Assembly (NCBI GenBank): GCA_963770045.1
Contig: CAVYOD010000015.1
Span: forward strand, 124,001-188,000
DNA from: CAVYOD01 sp963770045
GTDB lineage: Bacteria; Acidobacteriota; Aminicenantia; Aminicenantales; CAVYOD01
Direction of reading: 5' to 3'
Length of the DNA: 64,000 nt
This document shows, piece after piece, positions 43,980 through 52,961 of this stretch (position 1 is the first letter of the stretch; each line of letters opens with the position of its first letter). Made by a program: the position numbers and the translations under genes. The notes under the pieces were generated by a model. It had not been told where the DNA came from and did no database searches. It was given only the letters and a program-made list of their open reading frames with translations.

Positions 43980-44729
43980 TTATGTTCGGACGATCGGGGA
44001 CGACTGAGGATTCAGAGGATTGATCCGGACAGTGAGCGAGAAGAGATAGGGATAGCTTTCTTTAAGGTGGGAGTTGTAGGCGATCCATTCGCTGACGAGC
44101 TGGGAATAGGCCCGTGTCAGGTCCCCCGCCAGGTGCTTGTAATCACTTTCGGGGAGGCCTTCGAAGTTCTTCTCCCGGAAAGTCAGCTCTTCCGACGCAT
44201 GGAAGACCGCCCAGAGCAGATCGGTGAATCGTTCGTGCTCCAGAAGGTTGGGATTCTCGAGCAATCGAAGGAGGAACGTACGTTTGCCGCCCAGGAAGTT
44301 ATCGAGCTCGGCGAGCCGCGCCGGGGTGATCCGGACCTGATAATTGAAATCTCTTGCCGCCGCCATGGCCGCGGCGAATTCTTTCTTGTTCCAGCGAGGA
44401 CTGATCTCAACCTGCCTCTCCAGGACCTCGGCTTTCTCGATCAAGACAGAGAACCTCTTCAAGAGATCGAGCCCGACCTCGCTGAAGAAGGTCCCTATGG
44501 CCATGTTCAGTTTCTTTAGCAGGGCGCGCTTTTCTCTTTGGGCCAGCAGTCGTTCTATGAACAGAATGACCAGGAGGACGTAAAGAAATAGCGAAGCGAT
44601 GTCCTGGATCAGAGAGTAGAAGATCTGCCGGAGATCCCTGAAAAGCAGATAATGGATCATATAGGTCAAAACGGAGGCGCCGATCAGCATTAAAGTCACC
44701 GAAAATTGCCAGGTCCAAATCTTCTTCAT
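43980..44729 (-). CDS. Membrane protein of unknown function
   Basis: This 249-residue protein has two N-terminal transmembrane helices (about residues 9-28 and 40-62) followed by a soluble helical domain of about 180 residues, with no Cys and many charged residues (LLAQREKRALLKKLN, LHLKES-like ends). I do not recognise the family. No neighbour gives a functional clue; it is read alone on the minus strand, divergent from the cysteine synthase. Confidence 0.65.
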   Translation of the reverse strand: MKKIWTWQFSVTLMLIGASVLTYMIHYLLFRDLRQIFYSLIQDIASLFLYVLLVILFIERLLAQREKRALLKKLNMAIGTFFSEVGLDLLKRFSVLIEKAEVLERQVEISPRWNKKEFAAAMAAARDFNYQVRITPARLAELDNFLGGKRTFLLRLLENPNLLEHERFTDLLWAVFHASEELTFREKNFEGLPESDYKHLAGDLTRAYSQLVSEWIAYNSHLKESYPYLFSLTVRINPLNPQSSPIVRT

Positions 44730-44929
44730 GAGTGAATATCCTCCCGATTTTCTTCAAGCAATCCGTTGCAGAAGCCTCATCATAAAATTTATCATGTTTC
44801 AGCCCAAAAATCGCGAATTTTGTGTTGCTCAGAAAAACCCGGACCCTTGCTCGGGCGCTTCCGGGCCTTAAGAACAGAGGCATGTCTCATGCGAGCTTCA
44901 ATTCTGTATCAAAAATCAGGCAAATTCTA

Positions 44930-44935
44930 TATAAT
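44930..44935 (+). promoter_or_regulatory. Possible -10 element of the cysteine synthase gene
   Basis: A perfect TATAAT lies 39 bases before the start codon, without a recognisable -35. The 44730-44929 region also has a GC-rich hairpin (ACCCGGACCC to GGGCGCTTCCGGG), and short blocks recalling the 4391 palindrome (AGAGGCATGTCTCA). Confidence 0.35.
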
Positions 44936-44974
44936 ATGCCATCTTCATTTTATGAATTCGGAGGTTAGTCGCAA

Positions 44975-46029
44975 GTGCGTATTTACAGCAATGTGCTTGA
45001 ACTCATCGGGCAGACTCCGATCGTTCGACTGGACAGGATCAAAAAAGATGTCCGCTCGACGATCTTGGGAAAGCTGGAGTTTTACAATCCCAGCGGAAGT
45101 GTAAAGGACAGGATTGCCCTGGCTATGCTGGAGGACGCGGAGAGGCGAGGGGTCATCAAAAGAGGAGACACCATCGTCGAACCCACCAGCGGAAACACCG
45201 GCGTCGCCCTGTCTCTGGTTTGCGCCCTCAAGGGGTACCGGATGATCGCGGTCATGCCCGAGCAAATGAGCCAGGAGCGGAAGGACATGATCTCCGCCTT
45301 CGGCGCGGAAATCGTCTGCGTTCCCAGCCACGGGGGAGAGCCGGGGATGTTCAGCAAAGAGGACCTGGAGGCCACCGTGGCCAAGGCCGAAGAGCTGGCT
45401 TCGAGACCCGGGGCACGTTTGCTGCCCAACCAGTTCGCCAATCCGAGCAACACGATCGCCCATCAGAAGACGACCGCCGACGAAATTTGGCAGCAAACGG
45501 AAGCGCCGGCTCGGATGCCTTCATCGCGGGAGCCGGGACATCCGGGACGGTCATGGGAGTCAGCCTGGGATTAAAAGCGAGAAATCCTAAGATCAAGATC
45601 TATGTCGTCGAACCGGCCAACTCGGCAGTCATCTCAGGAGAGCCGGCCGGGTATCATCAGGATCCAGGGGATTGGGGAGGGTTTCATTCCCGAGCTCTTC
45701 AAGAGGGAACATTGCGACGGGGTGATCAAAGTCTCTGATGAGGAAGCCAAAGCCTGGACTTGCCAGGCTGGCCCGGCTGGAAGGTATCTTCGCCGGTTAT
45801 TCCTCCGGGGCAAACGTCTTCGCCACTCTCAAGGTGGCGAAACAGCTGGGCGAGGGAAAGACCCTTTTGACTCTGGTCCCCGATTCGGGCATGGATATTC
45901 AGCACCGCGCTTTTTAGACATAACCAGGAAACATGCGCGGTCCATTGCTGCAAGCTCGACACTCCACTCGATGAGAAAAAGTGTCTGAAAGAAGGTTATG
46001 AGCAGTGCTGCGTCCTGGAGCCGTGTTAA
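44975..46029 (+). CDS. cysK: Cysteine synthase with a Cys-rich C-terminal tail (several frame breaks)
   Basis: This fold-type II PLP enzyme joins O-acetylserine and sulfide. The PLP Lys lies in NPSGSVKDRIA, the substrate loop is EPTSGNTGVAL, and the phosphate cup is IAGAGTSGTVMGV. Breaks near 45503, 45647, 45765 and 45895 shift the frame, while the pieces (ISGEPAG, IQGIGEGFIPELF, FAGYSSGANVFATLKVAKQL) stay in family order. After the usual end STALF the frame continues for about 37 residues with seven Cys (CAVHCCK, KKCLKEGYEQCCVLEPC) to the TAA at 46029. CysK versus CysM cannot be decided. Indel errors or a decaying gene are both possible. Confidence 0.72.
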
Positions 46030-46235
46030 GCTGGTGAGCCAGGAGCGGTAAGAACTGATCAGCAAGAATTCAAGACCAAGATTTGCGGGCATCGATTTCT
46101 TTTTGCCTCAGCATCACCAAAGACGTCCTTTCCAGACTGTGGCTTTTATCCATATCCCCGAAAGAGGATTTTCTTTTGACAGGATAACCTAAATCAAGAA
46201 TTGACTGCTTACGGCTTCAGGACTCACCTTAAGAA

Positions 46236-46264
46236 TTGACGGATTCCTCAGAATGGCATAAAAT
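46236..46264 (+). promoter_or_regulatory. Promoter of the alpha-toroid protein gene
   Basis: TTGACG (46236-46241) and TAAAAT (46259-46264) are 17 bases apart. The expected start at about 46271 is only 5 bases before the ATG, so the message may be nearly leaderless. The 46030-46235 region shows no gene. Confidence 0.5.
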
Positions 46265-46275
46265 CAGGGGCAGCC

Positions 46276-47196
46276 ATGAATGTGAGCAGCGGCAAGTCTG
46301 TGGAATTCATCCTTTCCAGGGGAAACCTGCCTATCCTCTTCTGGCTCAAGAAGGAAATCCTGGAAGTGCCGGTGGAGCGGGAACTCAAGAACCTGGAAAA
46401 GTACGCCGCCCGGATCAGAATCCTGGAGACCCAAAACCAGAACGGCAGTTGGTGCAAGAAAAAGCCGGCCGCCGTGCCATGTTGGGAGAAGACCTATAAC
46501 ATCATCGAAACACTCAAAAACCTGCAAAAGCTCTATGATTATGGATGCTCTCGCGAGCTTGACGGGGTGAAGAGGGCCATCAATTTCCTTTTCAGCACCC
46601 AGACCAAGGCGGGGGACTTCAGGGGCATCTATCCGAACGACTATTCTCCGAGCTACCATGCCCTCCTCCTTGAGATCCTTTGCCGGCTGGGGCTGGACAA
46701 AGACCTCCGCGTGCAAAGGGGGTTCCGCTGGATCCTGGCCAACCGGCAGCCGAACGGAGGCTGGGCGACCTCAGGCCGCCGCCCTGGAGGAAAGCCGCGC
46801 CCCTTCTCCCGCCCTGTTACGGGCATGGTCGTCCGAGCCCTCGCGGAGTCTCCCACTTGGAGACAGAGGAAAGAGGCCTCTCTGGCCGGAGTGCTTCTGT
46901 TGAGCCATTTTTTCCGAGCCGACCGGCCCTCCGACAGGCAGGAGGTGTCCATTTGGGAGAAACTGTCTTATCCCTTTTGGAACACCGATATCTTGAGCTG
47001 TTTGGACTCTTTTTCCAAGCTCGGATTCCAGGCGGACGACGGGAACGTTCAGAAGGCTCTGGGTTGGCTTCTGCGAAAGCAAAACAACCAGGGATTTTGG
47101 GAATCAGGGAATAAGAAGGCTTCCCTGGAAGATCATCTCTGGGTGACCCTGGCCGTCCTGAAAGTCCTCAAGCGTTTCGGTGTTTTAGAATCCTGA
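46276..47196 (+). CDS. Prenyltransferase/squalene-cyclase-type alpha-toroid repeat protein
   Basis: This 306-residue protein is made of helical repeats each ending in a QNGSW-like turn: QNQNGSWCKK near 57, RQPNGGWATSG near 163 and KQNNQGFWESG near 276. That pattern is the alpha/alpha-toroid of terpene cyclases and prenyltransferase beta subunits. The catalytic DxDD of squalene-hopene cyclases is not seen and the length is about half of theirs. No signal peptide is present. The enzymatic role, if any, is unknown. Confidence 0.7.
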   Translation: MNVSSGKSVEFILSRGNLPILFWLKKEILEVPVERELKNLEKYAARIRILETQNQNGSWCKKKPAAVPCWEKTYNIIETLKNLQKLYDYGCSRELDGVKRAINFLFSTQTKAGDFRGIYPNDYSPSYHALLLEILCRLGLDKDLRVQRGFRWILANRQPNGGWATSGRRPGGKPRPFSRPVTGMVVRALAESPTWRQRKEASLAGVLLLSHFFRADRPSDRQEVSIWEKLSYPFWNTDILSCLDSFSKLGFQADDGNVQKALGWLLRKQNNQGFWESGNKKASLEDHLWVTLAVLKVLKRFGVLES

Positions 47197-47218
47197 ATTC
47201 AGGACCAGGCTGGTCAAG

Positions 47219-47579
47219 TCAGTGGACAAACTCGACGGTCTGAAGCTCCAACTCTCCCAGGAGATCCAAGAGATACTCTTTGGCCCGGACCAAATCCCGG
47301 GATATTTCCACTTTGCCCCTGGAGAGTTCGGCGCGCATGACGGCATCCTTCAAGGTGGCTGACCCGGTGAAGCAGGAGCGAATGTTAGCGAGGAGGACCT
47401 TTATTTCTCTCCCACCCGTTGGCGAGGCCCGATCTGGAGACAAAAATCTCCGGCATTCTCGCCTCATAATGGGAAAACACCTGGGCCCACTCCGGCTCCT
47501 GAATGGCCTTGAGCCCACTGGCAAACTGCTCGAGAGCGTCGGCGAGCTCCTTAATTTTCCAGAGTTCTATATGGCTCAT
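47219..47579 (-). CDS. Small conserved-looking protein of unknown function (frame break)
   Basis: From the ATG at 47579 the frame reads WKIKELADALEQFASGLKAI and EWAQVFSHYEARMPEIF. An extra base near 47420 shifts it, and the other frame continues REIKVLLANIRSCFTGSATL, LNDAV-like helices and LVRAKEYLLDLLGELE to 47219, giving about 120 residues. It is helical and charged, with no recognisable domain. It is convergent with the alpha-toroid gene; TCCTGAATTCAGGA between the two stops is a short perfect palindrome. Confidence 0.5.
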
Positions 47580-47803
47580 CCTGGCACGGTTTCTTGCTCA
47601 GACAGGCCATTTTAGCTCTTTTTGAGGAAAAATCCACAGATTTTTGAAATCTCCAATATTCGGTGTTAAGATGATGGGCTCCTCGCTTGATTTGAGACTG
47701 GATATCTCGGCCTGCAGCGGCCCGGCCGTTTTACTTGTATTCCCGGGCGAGGAGGAGCTCAAGAATTGGTAGAGAGAAACGGCTTAGACGTTGGGGATGG
47801 ACA

Positions 47804-48280
47804 ATGAGATATTATCTGAGCCTCGGGTCAAACCTCGGCGACAGGCAAAGGAACCTGACCAGAGCGGTCCTTGAGCTGGAACGAAACAAGGTGAGGATTC
47901 GGGCCAGATCATCGCTCTATGAAACTCAACCCGTGGATGTCCCTGACCAGCCCTGGTTTCTCAACCGCGTCCTAAGAGCTGATACAGAACTCACGCCCTT
48001 TGAGCTTTTGGGCTTGGCCAAGACTATCGAGAAGAAGCTGGGACGGAGGCCGACCGCAAGAAAAGGCCCACGCCGGATCGATATTGACATATTGTTGGCC
48101 GAGGACACGGTCATCTCAACCGAGCTCTTGACGATACCCCATCCTCGGATGCACCTCAGGAACTTCGTCCTGGTGCCCTTTCAAGAGATTGCGGCCGACG
48201 AAGTCCACCCGGCGCTCAAGAAAACCATCCGCGAACTGCTGTGCGAATCTCGCGACACTTCCGTCGTGAGGAGAATTTAA
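47804..48280 (+). CDS. folK: 6-hydroxymethyl-7,8-dihydropterin pyrophosphokinase
   Basis: This 158-residue folate-pathway kinase transfers pyrophosphate from ATP to hydroxymethyldihydropterin. It has the opening YYLSLGSNLGDRQRNL, ETQPVDVPDQPWFLN and the signature GPRRIDIDILL with its Mg-binding Asp residues, then IPHPRMHLRNFVLVP. An earlier in-frame start at 47735 would add 23 unmatched residues, so 47804 is preferred. A possible promoter (TTGAAA-17-TAAGAT, 47644-47672) lies upstream; 47588-47803 otherwise shows no gene. Confidence 0.93.
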   Translation: MRYYLSLGSNLGDRQRNLTRAVLELERNKVRIRARSSLYETQPVDVPDQPWFLNRVLRADTELTPFELLGLAKTIEKKLGRRPTARKGPRRIDIDILLAEDTVISTELLTIPHPRMHLRNFVLVPFQEIAADEVHPALKKTIRELLCESRDTSVVRRI

Positions 48281-48301
48281 GACGACGAGACAGACAAGAT
48301 T
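48281..48301 (-). repeat. Short nonamer repeat tract between convergent genes
   Basis: GACGACGAGACAGACAAGAT fills most of the 29 bases between the folK stop and the M14 peptidase stop. It is the reverse orientation of the nonamer family, two units long. Confidence 0.5.
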
Positions 48302-48309
48302 AACGTCTT

Positions 48310-50919
48310 CTAGTCTTTCGCGGCTCCATAGAAGACCGAGTTGAAGAGGAGTTTGAACGTCCCCCACGGCTGAGCCCGGAAGGTCACCGGGAAACCCAGG
48401 AGGATGATTTTTCCTTTGGAGGTGGGCAGGTCCAGGATGGCCGATTTTTGGTAGATGTATTTTTCACCGTAGATCCAGCCGCTCATGAGCAGATTTTCCG
48501 CCGGGTACTTGGCGACGCTCTTGGGTTCGGCTTTGCCCTCAAAGGTGGGCATGATATCAAAAGCGCAGCTTTCCGAGAAAACGGACGCCGCCTCTTTGGG
48601 CATGCCGTAGGCGATCGGATGATGAGTATCAAACTCCGTGCGGAGCAAGGAACCCGAACAATTGAACTCGTCCCGTTTGATTTGTTTCAAAACATTGCGG
48701 ACCGGCAGCCCCAGGTTGTCGATCGCCAAGTTGCAGGTCGAATTCACCAGGATCAGTGTTCCTCCGTTGTCGGAGAAGGACTTCAGGTTGCGGAGTCCGG
48801 TCGGGGTGATCCCGCCGACGTACTTGGGCGGCATCGTCCCTTTGGGGTAGCCGTTGATGATCAGGTCTGAGCTGTAATGGTCGGGGAGGATGATCACGTC
48901 ATAGTGATCATTGAGGCTCCCGGCCCGGATGTCCGCGTCATGCAGGCTGGAAAAAGTGAATTCATGCTTCTCCAGGACGAACCTCATCCATCCCTCTTCC
49001 TCGACGGGGATATAAGATTGATAGATCCCGAGGCGCGGCGTTTTGAGGGTCGAGGTTGGCACTCTGGGAACTTCGCCGACTGCGATAGCCTTCAGGCCCA
49101 AGTCCTTGACCAATTTCTCCACGAAAGCTCGAGAGATGGACTGACCATGGACGGCGATCGTTCCTTCGGGAAAAGTCCTGTTCTGCGCGGTGAACTCTTT
49201 TTTTATCCACTGGACCGTCCCGCCGGCCTTGAGGACCCGGTTGGTGGCGATGGCGGAAGCATTGGTGGCGTGATCCAGGAGATAGACTCCGCCGGTCCCG
49301 CTGATCTCGCCGGGGGAAGGTTTGATTTCTTTTTGCAGGGTCAGCTTGGCTTCAACCGGAGAATTGGCCGAATAGACTTTAACGCCGAACTGGTAGGGGA
49401 GAGTCCAGCCCATCATGTCGTAGGACTCGAAGGGAGCTCCTTCGAACTTCTGGGATTGGACCAGACCCTGCCAGAGGTCCGGATATTTTCTCAAGTCGGG
49501 ATATTTCTGTTCCTCGAAGACATTCTTGACGAACAGGGCAAACGGCTGGGTCATGGGGATGACATATGTTCCCGCCGGATAAGTGATTCCGTCGCAGTCG
49601 AACGAGACGTCGCTTTTGTAGACATCGACGCCGAGGAGAGTCATGCGGTTGAGCAGGAGCGCCATGTTCCCCGGGTCGAGTTGCTTTTCGGGAACGATCC
49701 AGGCGTAGGGAGGCTCGGTCCGGAAACGCTTCATGACTTCTGCAGCCATCCTGTACTTATTGTAGAGGAGCTCGGCGTGGTATTTGGAGGAAACATCGAG
49801 CACGGCCTTTGAGGCCGTGAGGCAATAATCCACTGCATCCTTGAGCCGCCACCAGCCTCCTTTCCAGGGATTGGGATAGAAGGCGGACATGGTCAGATCC
49901 TGGTACTCCTTGGGGAACTCGTTGATCGTGTAAAAGTGAGGCGTGGCGTACCGGTAGAGGGCGGTTTCGGTCAGGATGGAGATGACGTTGTGTGAATCCA
50001 CGATCTGGGTCGCGTACCCGGGGTACCAGGTATCAAAGATGATGCGAGAGATGGCCCCCTCTTTGCCTTCCTCATCAAAAGCCTCGCCCATGGCCGAGCC
50101 GATCAGGTTTTGCCAGCGGACGACCAGGGGATGGACATTGGGGTTGGTCGGCTCAGAGTTCGGAGGCGTCCAGATCCGGGCCGGGAACGGCGCCGTCTGG
50201 TGGTGATTATAAAGAACCACCGGGTACCATTCCTGGTCGGCCAGCCGCGTCATGATCTGGGTTTCTACCAGATTGGCGATGTAAGAGTCCCGGTTGTTAT
50301 CGTGTCCGGCGTATTTGTGGTAGAGATAGGGCATCGGAGAAACCTCGTAGGGAGTTCCGACATTCGGATGGTACCAGTCCGCGAGCAGGTTCATGCCGTC
50401 GGGGTTGGCAAAAATGAGGATGAGGATGACGTCGTCGAGGATGCGGGTCGTCTTCGGGTCAGTGGCCGTGAGCAGGTCATAAGCGAGCTGGATGTTGTGC
50501 TGGGCCGGAGCGCACTCCGAAGCATGGAGTCCGCCGTCGACCCAGACGATGGCCTTGCCCTCTTGGGCGAGTTTGACCGCTTCATCGGCCGAGACCCCGC
50601 GAGCCAGGGAAAGTCTCCTGGCGATGTCTTTGTATTTATCCAGGTTGGCGATGTTTTCGGCGGACGAGATGACCGCATACGTCCAAGTCAGGCCCATGGA
50701 GGTTTTGCCGGCGTCAAAGAGCTTGATCCGATTCGAGTTTTCGGCCAGCTTCTTGAAATATTGAATGGCTTGGGTATAGGTGGCCAGGTGATAGTCCGCG
50801 CCCACTTTAAAGCCGAGAACATCCTCGGGTTTGGGCACGGACTGGCCAAAGCCGAAAGATGCCGACAGCAGGAGAAAAACGACCAGCCCAGCTGCCCAGG
50901 ATTTTGATGACGTCTTCAT
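48310..50919 (-). CDS. Secreted M14-family zinc carboxypeptidase
   Basis: This 869-residue exported protein begins at the ATG at 50919 (AAGGAGG upstream) with a signal peptide (GLVVFLLLSASFGFG). The peptidase domain occupies about residues 30-400: the zinc pair His/Glu in GGLHASECAP, ILIFANPDGMNLL, and a later His in YNHHQTAPF. A further 450 residues contain a class I glutamine-amidotransferase-like/Rossmann region (YDVIILPDHYSS, FSDNGGTLILVNS). It likely digests peptides outside the inner membrane. It is the last gene after cysS and yraN. Confidence 0.87.
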   Translation of the reverse strand: MKTSSKSWAAGLVVFLLLSASFGFGQSVPKPEDVLGFKVGADYHLATYTQAIQYFKKLAENSNRIKLFDAGKTSMGLTWTYAVISSAENIANLDKYKDIARRLSLARGVSADEAVKLAQEGKAIVWVDGGLHASECAPAQHNIQLAYDLLTATDPKTTRILDDVILILIFANPDGMNLLADWYHPNVGTPYEVSPMPYLYHKYAGHDNNRDSYIANLVETQIMTRLADQEWYPVVLYNHHQTAPFPARIWTPPNSEPTNPNVHPLVVRWQNLIGSAMGEAFDEEGKEGAISRIIFDTWYPGYATQIVDSHNVISILTETALYRYATPHFYTINEFPKEYQDLTMSAFYPNPWKGGWWRLKDAVDYCLTASKAVLDVSSKYHAELLYNKYRMAAEVMKRFRTEPPYAWIVPEKQLDPGNMALLLNRMTLLGVDVYKSDVSFDCDGITYPAGTYVIPMTQPFALFVKNVFEEQKYPDLRKYPDLWQGLVQSQKFEGAPFESYDMMGWTLPYQFGVKVYSANSPVEAKLTLQKEIKPSPGEISGTGGVYLLDHATNASAIATNRVLKAGGTVQWIKKEFTAQNRTFPEGTIAVHGQSISRAFVEKLVKDLGLKAIAVGEVPRVPTSTLKTPRLGIYQSYIPVEEEGWMRFVLEKHEFTFSSLHDADIRAGSLNDHYDVIILPDHYSSDLIINGYPKGTMPPKYVGGITPTGLRNLKSFSDNGGTLILVNSTCNLAIDNLGLPVRNVLKQIKRDEFNCSGSLLRTEFDTHHPIAYGMPKEAASVFSESCAFDIMPTFEGKAEPKSVAKYPAENLLMSGWIYGEKYIYQKSAILDLPTSKGKIILLGFPVTFRAQPWGTFKLLFNSVFYGAAKD

Positions 50920-50939
50920 CGCGCCCTCCTTGAGAATGA

Positions 50940-51317
50940 TCAAAAAGCGTCTCGGAAATGCTCGATCTTGAATCCCTCCCGCTCGTCGTAGAGCAGCGAA
51001 AGGACATCGAACCGGCACTCGACCTCGGTCAAGTTGTTCTGAACAAGGTAACCTTCCGCGATTTTCCGTATCTGCCGTTGCTTGGCCGAAGTGACATATT
51101 CTTCCGGCCTGCCGAAATCAGCGTTCATCCTTGTCTTGACTTCGACAAAGACGAGCGCGCGACCATCGTAGGCGATGACATCGATCTCTCCCCGGTACAG
51201 GCGGAAGCTCCGGGTGACGATTTCATATTTGTTTTTGACGAGGTAATCGATAGCAAACTCTTCTCCCATCCTGCCCAGTTCCTGGGCGGTGGGTGGGGCG
51301 AGCTTGAAATCTGTCAT
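50940..51317 (-). CDS. yraN: UPF0102/YraN-family nuclease-fold protein
   Basis: This 125-residue protein has the family core: GRMGEEFAIDYLVKNKYEIV, then the PD-(D/E)xK-like residues in RGEIDVIAYDGRALVFVEVKTR, read as GEID and EVK. The YraN family is related to Holliday-junction resolvases, but its role is unproven. Its start overlaps the cysS stop by 4 bases; the M14 gene follows 20 bases later. Confidence 0.9.
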   Translation of the reverse strand: MTDFKLAPPTAQELGRMGEEFAIDYLVKNKYEIVTRSFRLYRGEIDVIAYDGRALVFVEVKTRMNADFGRPEEYVTSAKQRQIRKIAEGYLVQNNLTEVECRFDVLSLLYDEREGFKIEHFRDAF

Positions 51318-52708
51318 TTTGTGACCTTCCAGCGGACCCCCTCCTTGGTGTCTTCGAGGAGAATCCCTTTCTTCATGAGCTCTTCCCGGATTTTGTCCGC
51401 CAGGGCAAAGTCCTTCTCCCGGCGGGCCCGCTCCCTCTCCTCGATCCTCTTCAGGACCTCGGGAGGCGGGGTCTGGTCCTTGCCCGGCGGCAGGACAGCC
51501 AGGACCTGATCAAAGCTGCGCATCAAGCCCAGGAGAACCCGGGCATCTTTTTTCCCGATTTTATCCTCAGCCAGGAGGATGTTCGCTTTTCTCACGAACT
51601 CGAATATCGCCGCGAGGGCGTTGGAAATATTGAGGTCGTCGGAGAGTCCCTCGATGAATTTGCGCCGGCTCTCTTCGATCAACCCGGGCACCTCCTCGGC
51701 CTCTTGGTCCCTGAAAGATCGGGTTTCGAGCTCATAGACGAAATCCTTCAAACGGGTGAGAGCCGCGCGGTCCTGGTCAACAGCCTCGAAGGTGAAATTC
51801 AGCATCCTCCGGTAGTGGGTGGAGAGGAGAAGGTATCTGACGGTGGCCGGATCGATGTTTCTCTGAACCAGGTCCTTAAGGGTATAGAAATTCCCCTTGG
51901 ACTTCGACATTTTCTCGCCGTTAACCACCAGGTGATGGCAGTGGAGCCAGTAATCGACGAATTTCTTACCCCAATACGCCTCCGATTGGGCGATCTCATT
52001 CTCATGGTGGGGAAAGATGTTGTCGACACCGCCGCAGTGGATATCGAAGGTCTGTCCCAAATACTCGGCGCTCATGGCCGAACATTCGATGTGCCAGCCC
52101 GGCCGTCCGGTCCCGATGTCGGTCACCCAGTACGGCTCTCCCTCCTTCCTGGATTTCCAGAGGGCAAAGTCGTGGACGCTCTCCTTTTCGTATTCATCGG
52201 CGTCGATCCGGACGCCCACCTTCCGGTCCTCCAGGTTGATCTTGGAGAGCCGGCCATAGTTGGGGAACTTATCGATGCTGAAATAGATCGAGCCGGCCTT
52301 TTCGTAAGCGTAGCCTTTGCTGAGGAGGCCACGAATCATCGCCACCATCTTCGGAATGTGCTCTGTCGCCCGTGGATAATGATCGGCCGGAAGAATGTTC
52401 AGGGTCCGGATGTCTTCGAAAAAGGCCTCGATATACCTTCCCGTGTATTCCTCGAGGCTGACTCCTTCCCGGTTGGCCCCTTTTATCGTCTTATCGTCCA
52501 CGTCGGTGATGTTCATCACGTGGGTGACTCGGTATCCCATGAACAGGAGAAAACGCTTGAGGAGGTCCTCAAAAACATAGGCCCGCATGTTCCCGATTGT
52601 CGGATAATCGTACACGGTCGGACCGCATGTGTAGATCCTCGCCTCGCCGGGGACGAGAGGTTCGAACCGTTCAATCCTTCCGCTGAGGGTGTTGAAGAAT
52701 TGGATCAT
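51314..52708 (-). CDS. cysS: Cysteinyl-tRNA synthetase
   Basis: This 464-residue class I synthetase has the zinc ligands Cys in IYTCGPTVYDY, Cys in GWHIECSAMS and the His pair in FPHHENEIAQ, plus KMSKS in GEKMSKSKGNF. The HIGH-equivalent reads TIGN (YPTIGNMRAY), with Thr in place of the first His. The ATG at 52708 (MIQFFNTLSGR) matches family N-termini; a longer upstream frame runs through low-complexity intergenic sequence and is rejected. It heads the operon with yraN and the M14 peptidase. Confidence 0.94.
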   Translation of the reverse strand: MIQFFNTLSGRIERFEPLVPGEARIYTCGPTVYDYPTIGNMRAYVFEDLLKRFLLFMGYRVTHVMNITDVDDKTIKGANREGVSLEEYTGRYIEAFFEDIRTLNILPADHYPRATEHIPKMVAMIRGLLSKGYAYEKAGSIYFSIDKFPNYGRLSKINLEDRKVGVRIDADEYEKESVHDFALWKSRKEGEPYWVTDIGTGRPGWHIECSAMSAEYLGQTFDIHCGGVDNIFPHHENEIAQSEAYWGKKFVDYWLHCHHLVVNGEKMSKSKGNFYTLKDLVQRNIDPATVRYLLLSTHYRRMLNFTFEAVDQDRAALTRLKDFVYELETRSFRDQEAEEVPGLIEESRRKFIEGLSDDLNISNALAAIFEFVRKANILLAEDKIGKKDARVLLGLMRSFDQVLAVLPPGKDQTPPPEVLKRIEERERARREKDFALADKIREELMKKGILLEDTKEGVRWKVTK

Positions 52709-52758
52709 CAGAGGACTATTATGAAAAATAAGGAACCAGGTAGTCAACAACATAATTA

Positions 52759-52856
52759 GTGAGCCGTGAGCACTGAGCAGCAACAAGTATATGTTTCACT
52801 CCTCACTATTCTTTTGCCGAGATAGACGGACGACGAGAAAGACGCGATAGACGAAT
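52759..52856. repeat. Composite intergenic repeat: heptamers then reverse nonamers
   Basis: GTGAGCC, GTGAGCA and CTGAGCA (52759-52779) are followed by a reverse heptamer block TCACTCCTCACT (52796-52807) and then reverse nonamers GCCGAGATA, GACGAGAAA, GACGCGATA, GACGAATTT (52816-52856). The order and the CTCACT-to-GATAGACG junction match 3150-3192. It lies between the divergent cysS and amrB genes. Confidence 0.7.
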
Positions 52857-52914
52857 TTTCCTAAGCAGGACCCATCGGGAATTTCTATCGGCAATTTCGG
52901 GGACGAGACGCCGA

Positions 52915-52943
52915 TTGACAAGAAGGGCCCGAAAGCCTATCTT
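52915..52943 (+). promoter_or_regulatory. Promoter of the AmrB-like gene
   Basis: TTGACA (52915-52920) and TATCTT (52938-52943) are separated by 17 bases. The start near 52950 gives a leader of about 12 bases that includes GGGAGGA before the GTG at 52962. Confidence 0.6.
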
Positions 52944-52961
52944 TAAACCAGGGAGGAACGA

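Noticed and set aside
44975..46029. Calling the cysteine synthase a plain pseudogene
   Set aside because: Every catalytic block survives in order and similar breaks occur in essential-type genes nearby, so sequencing indels remain the simpler reading. Decay is not excluded.
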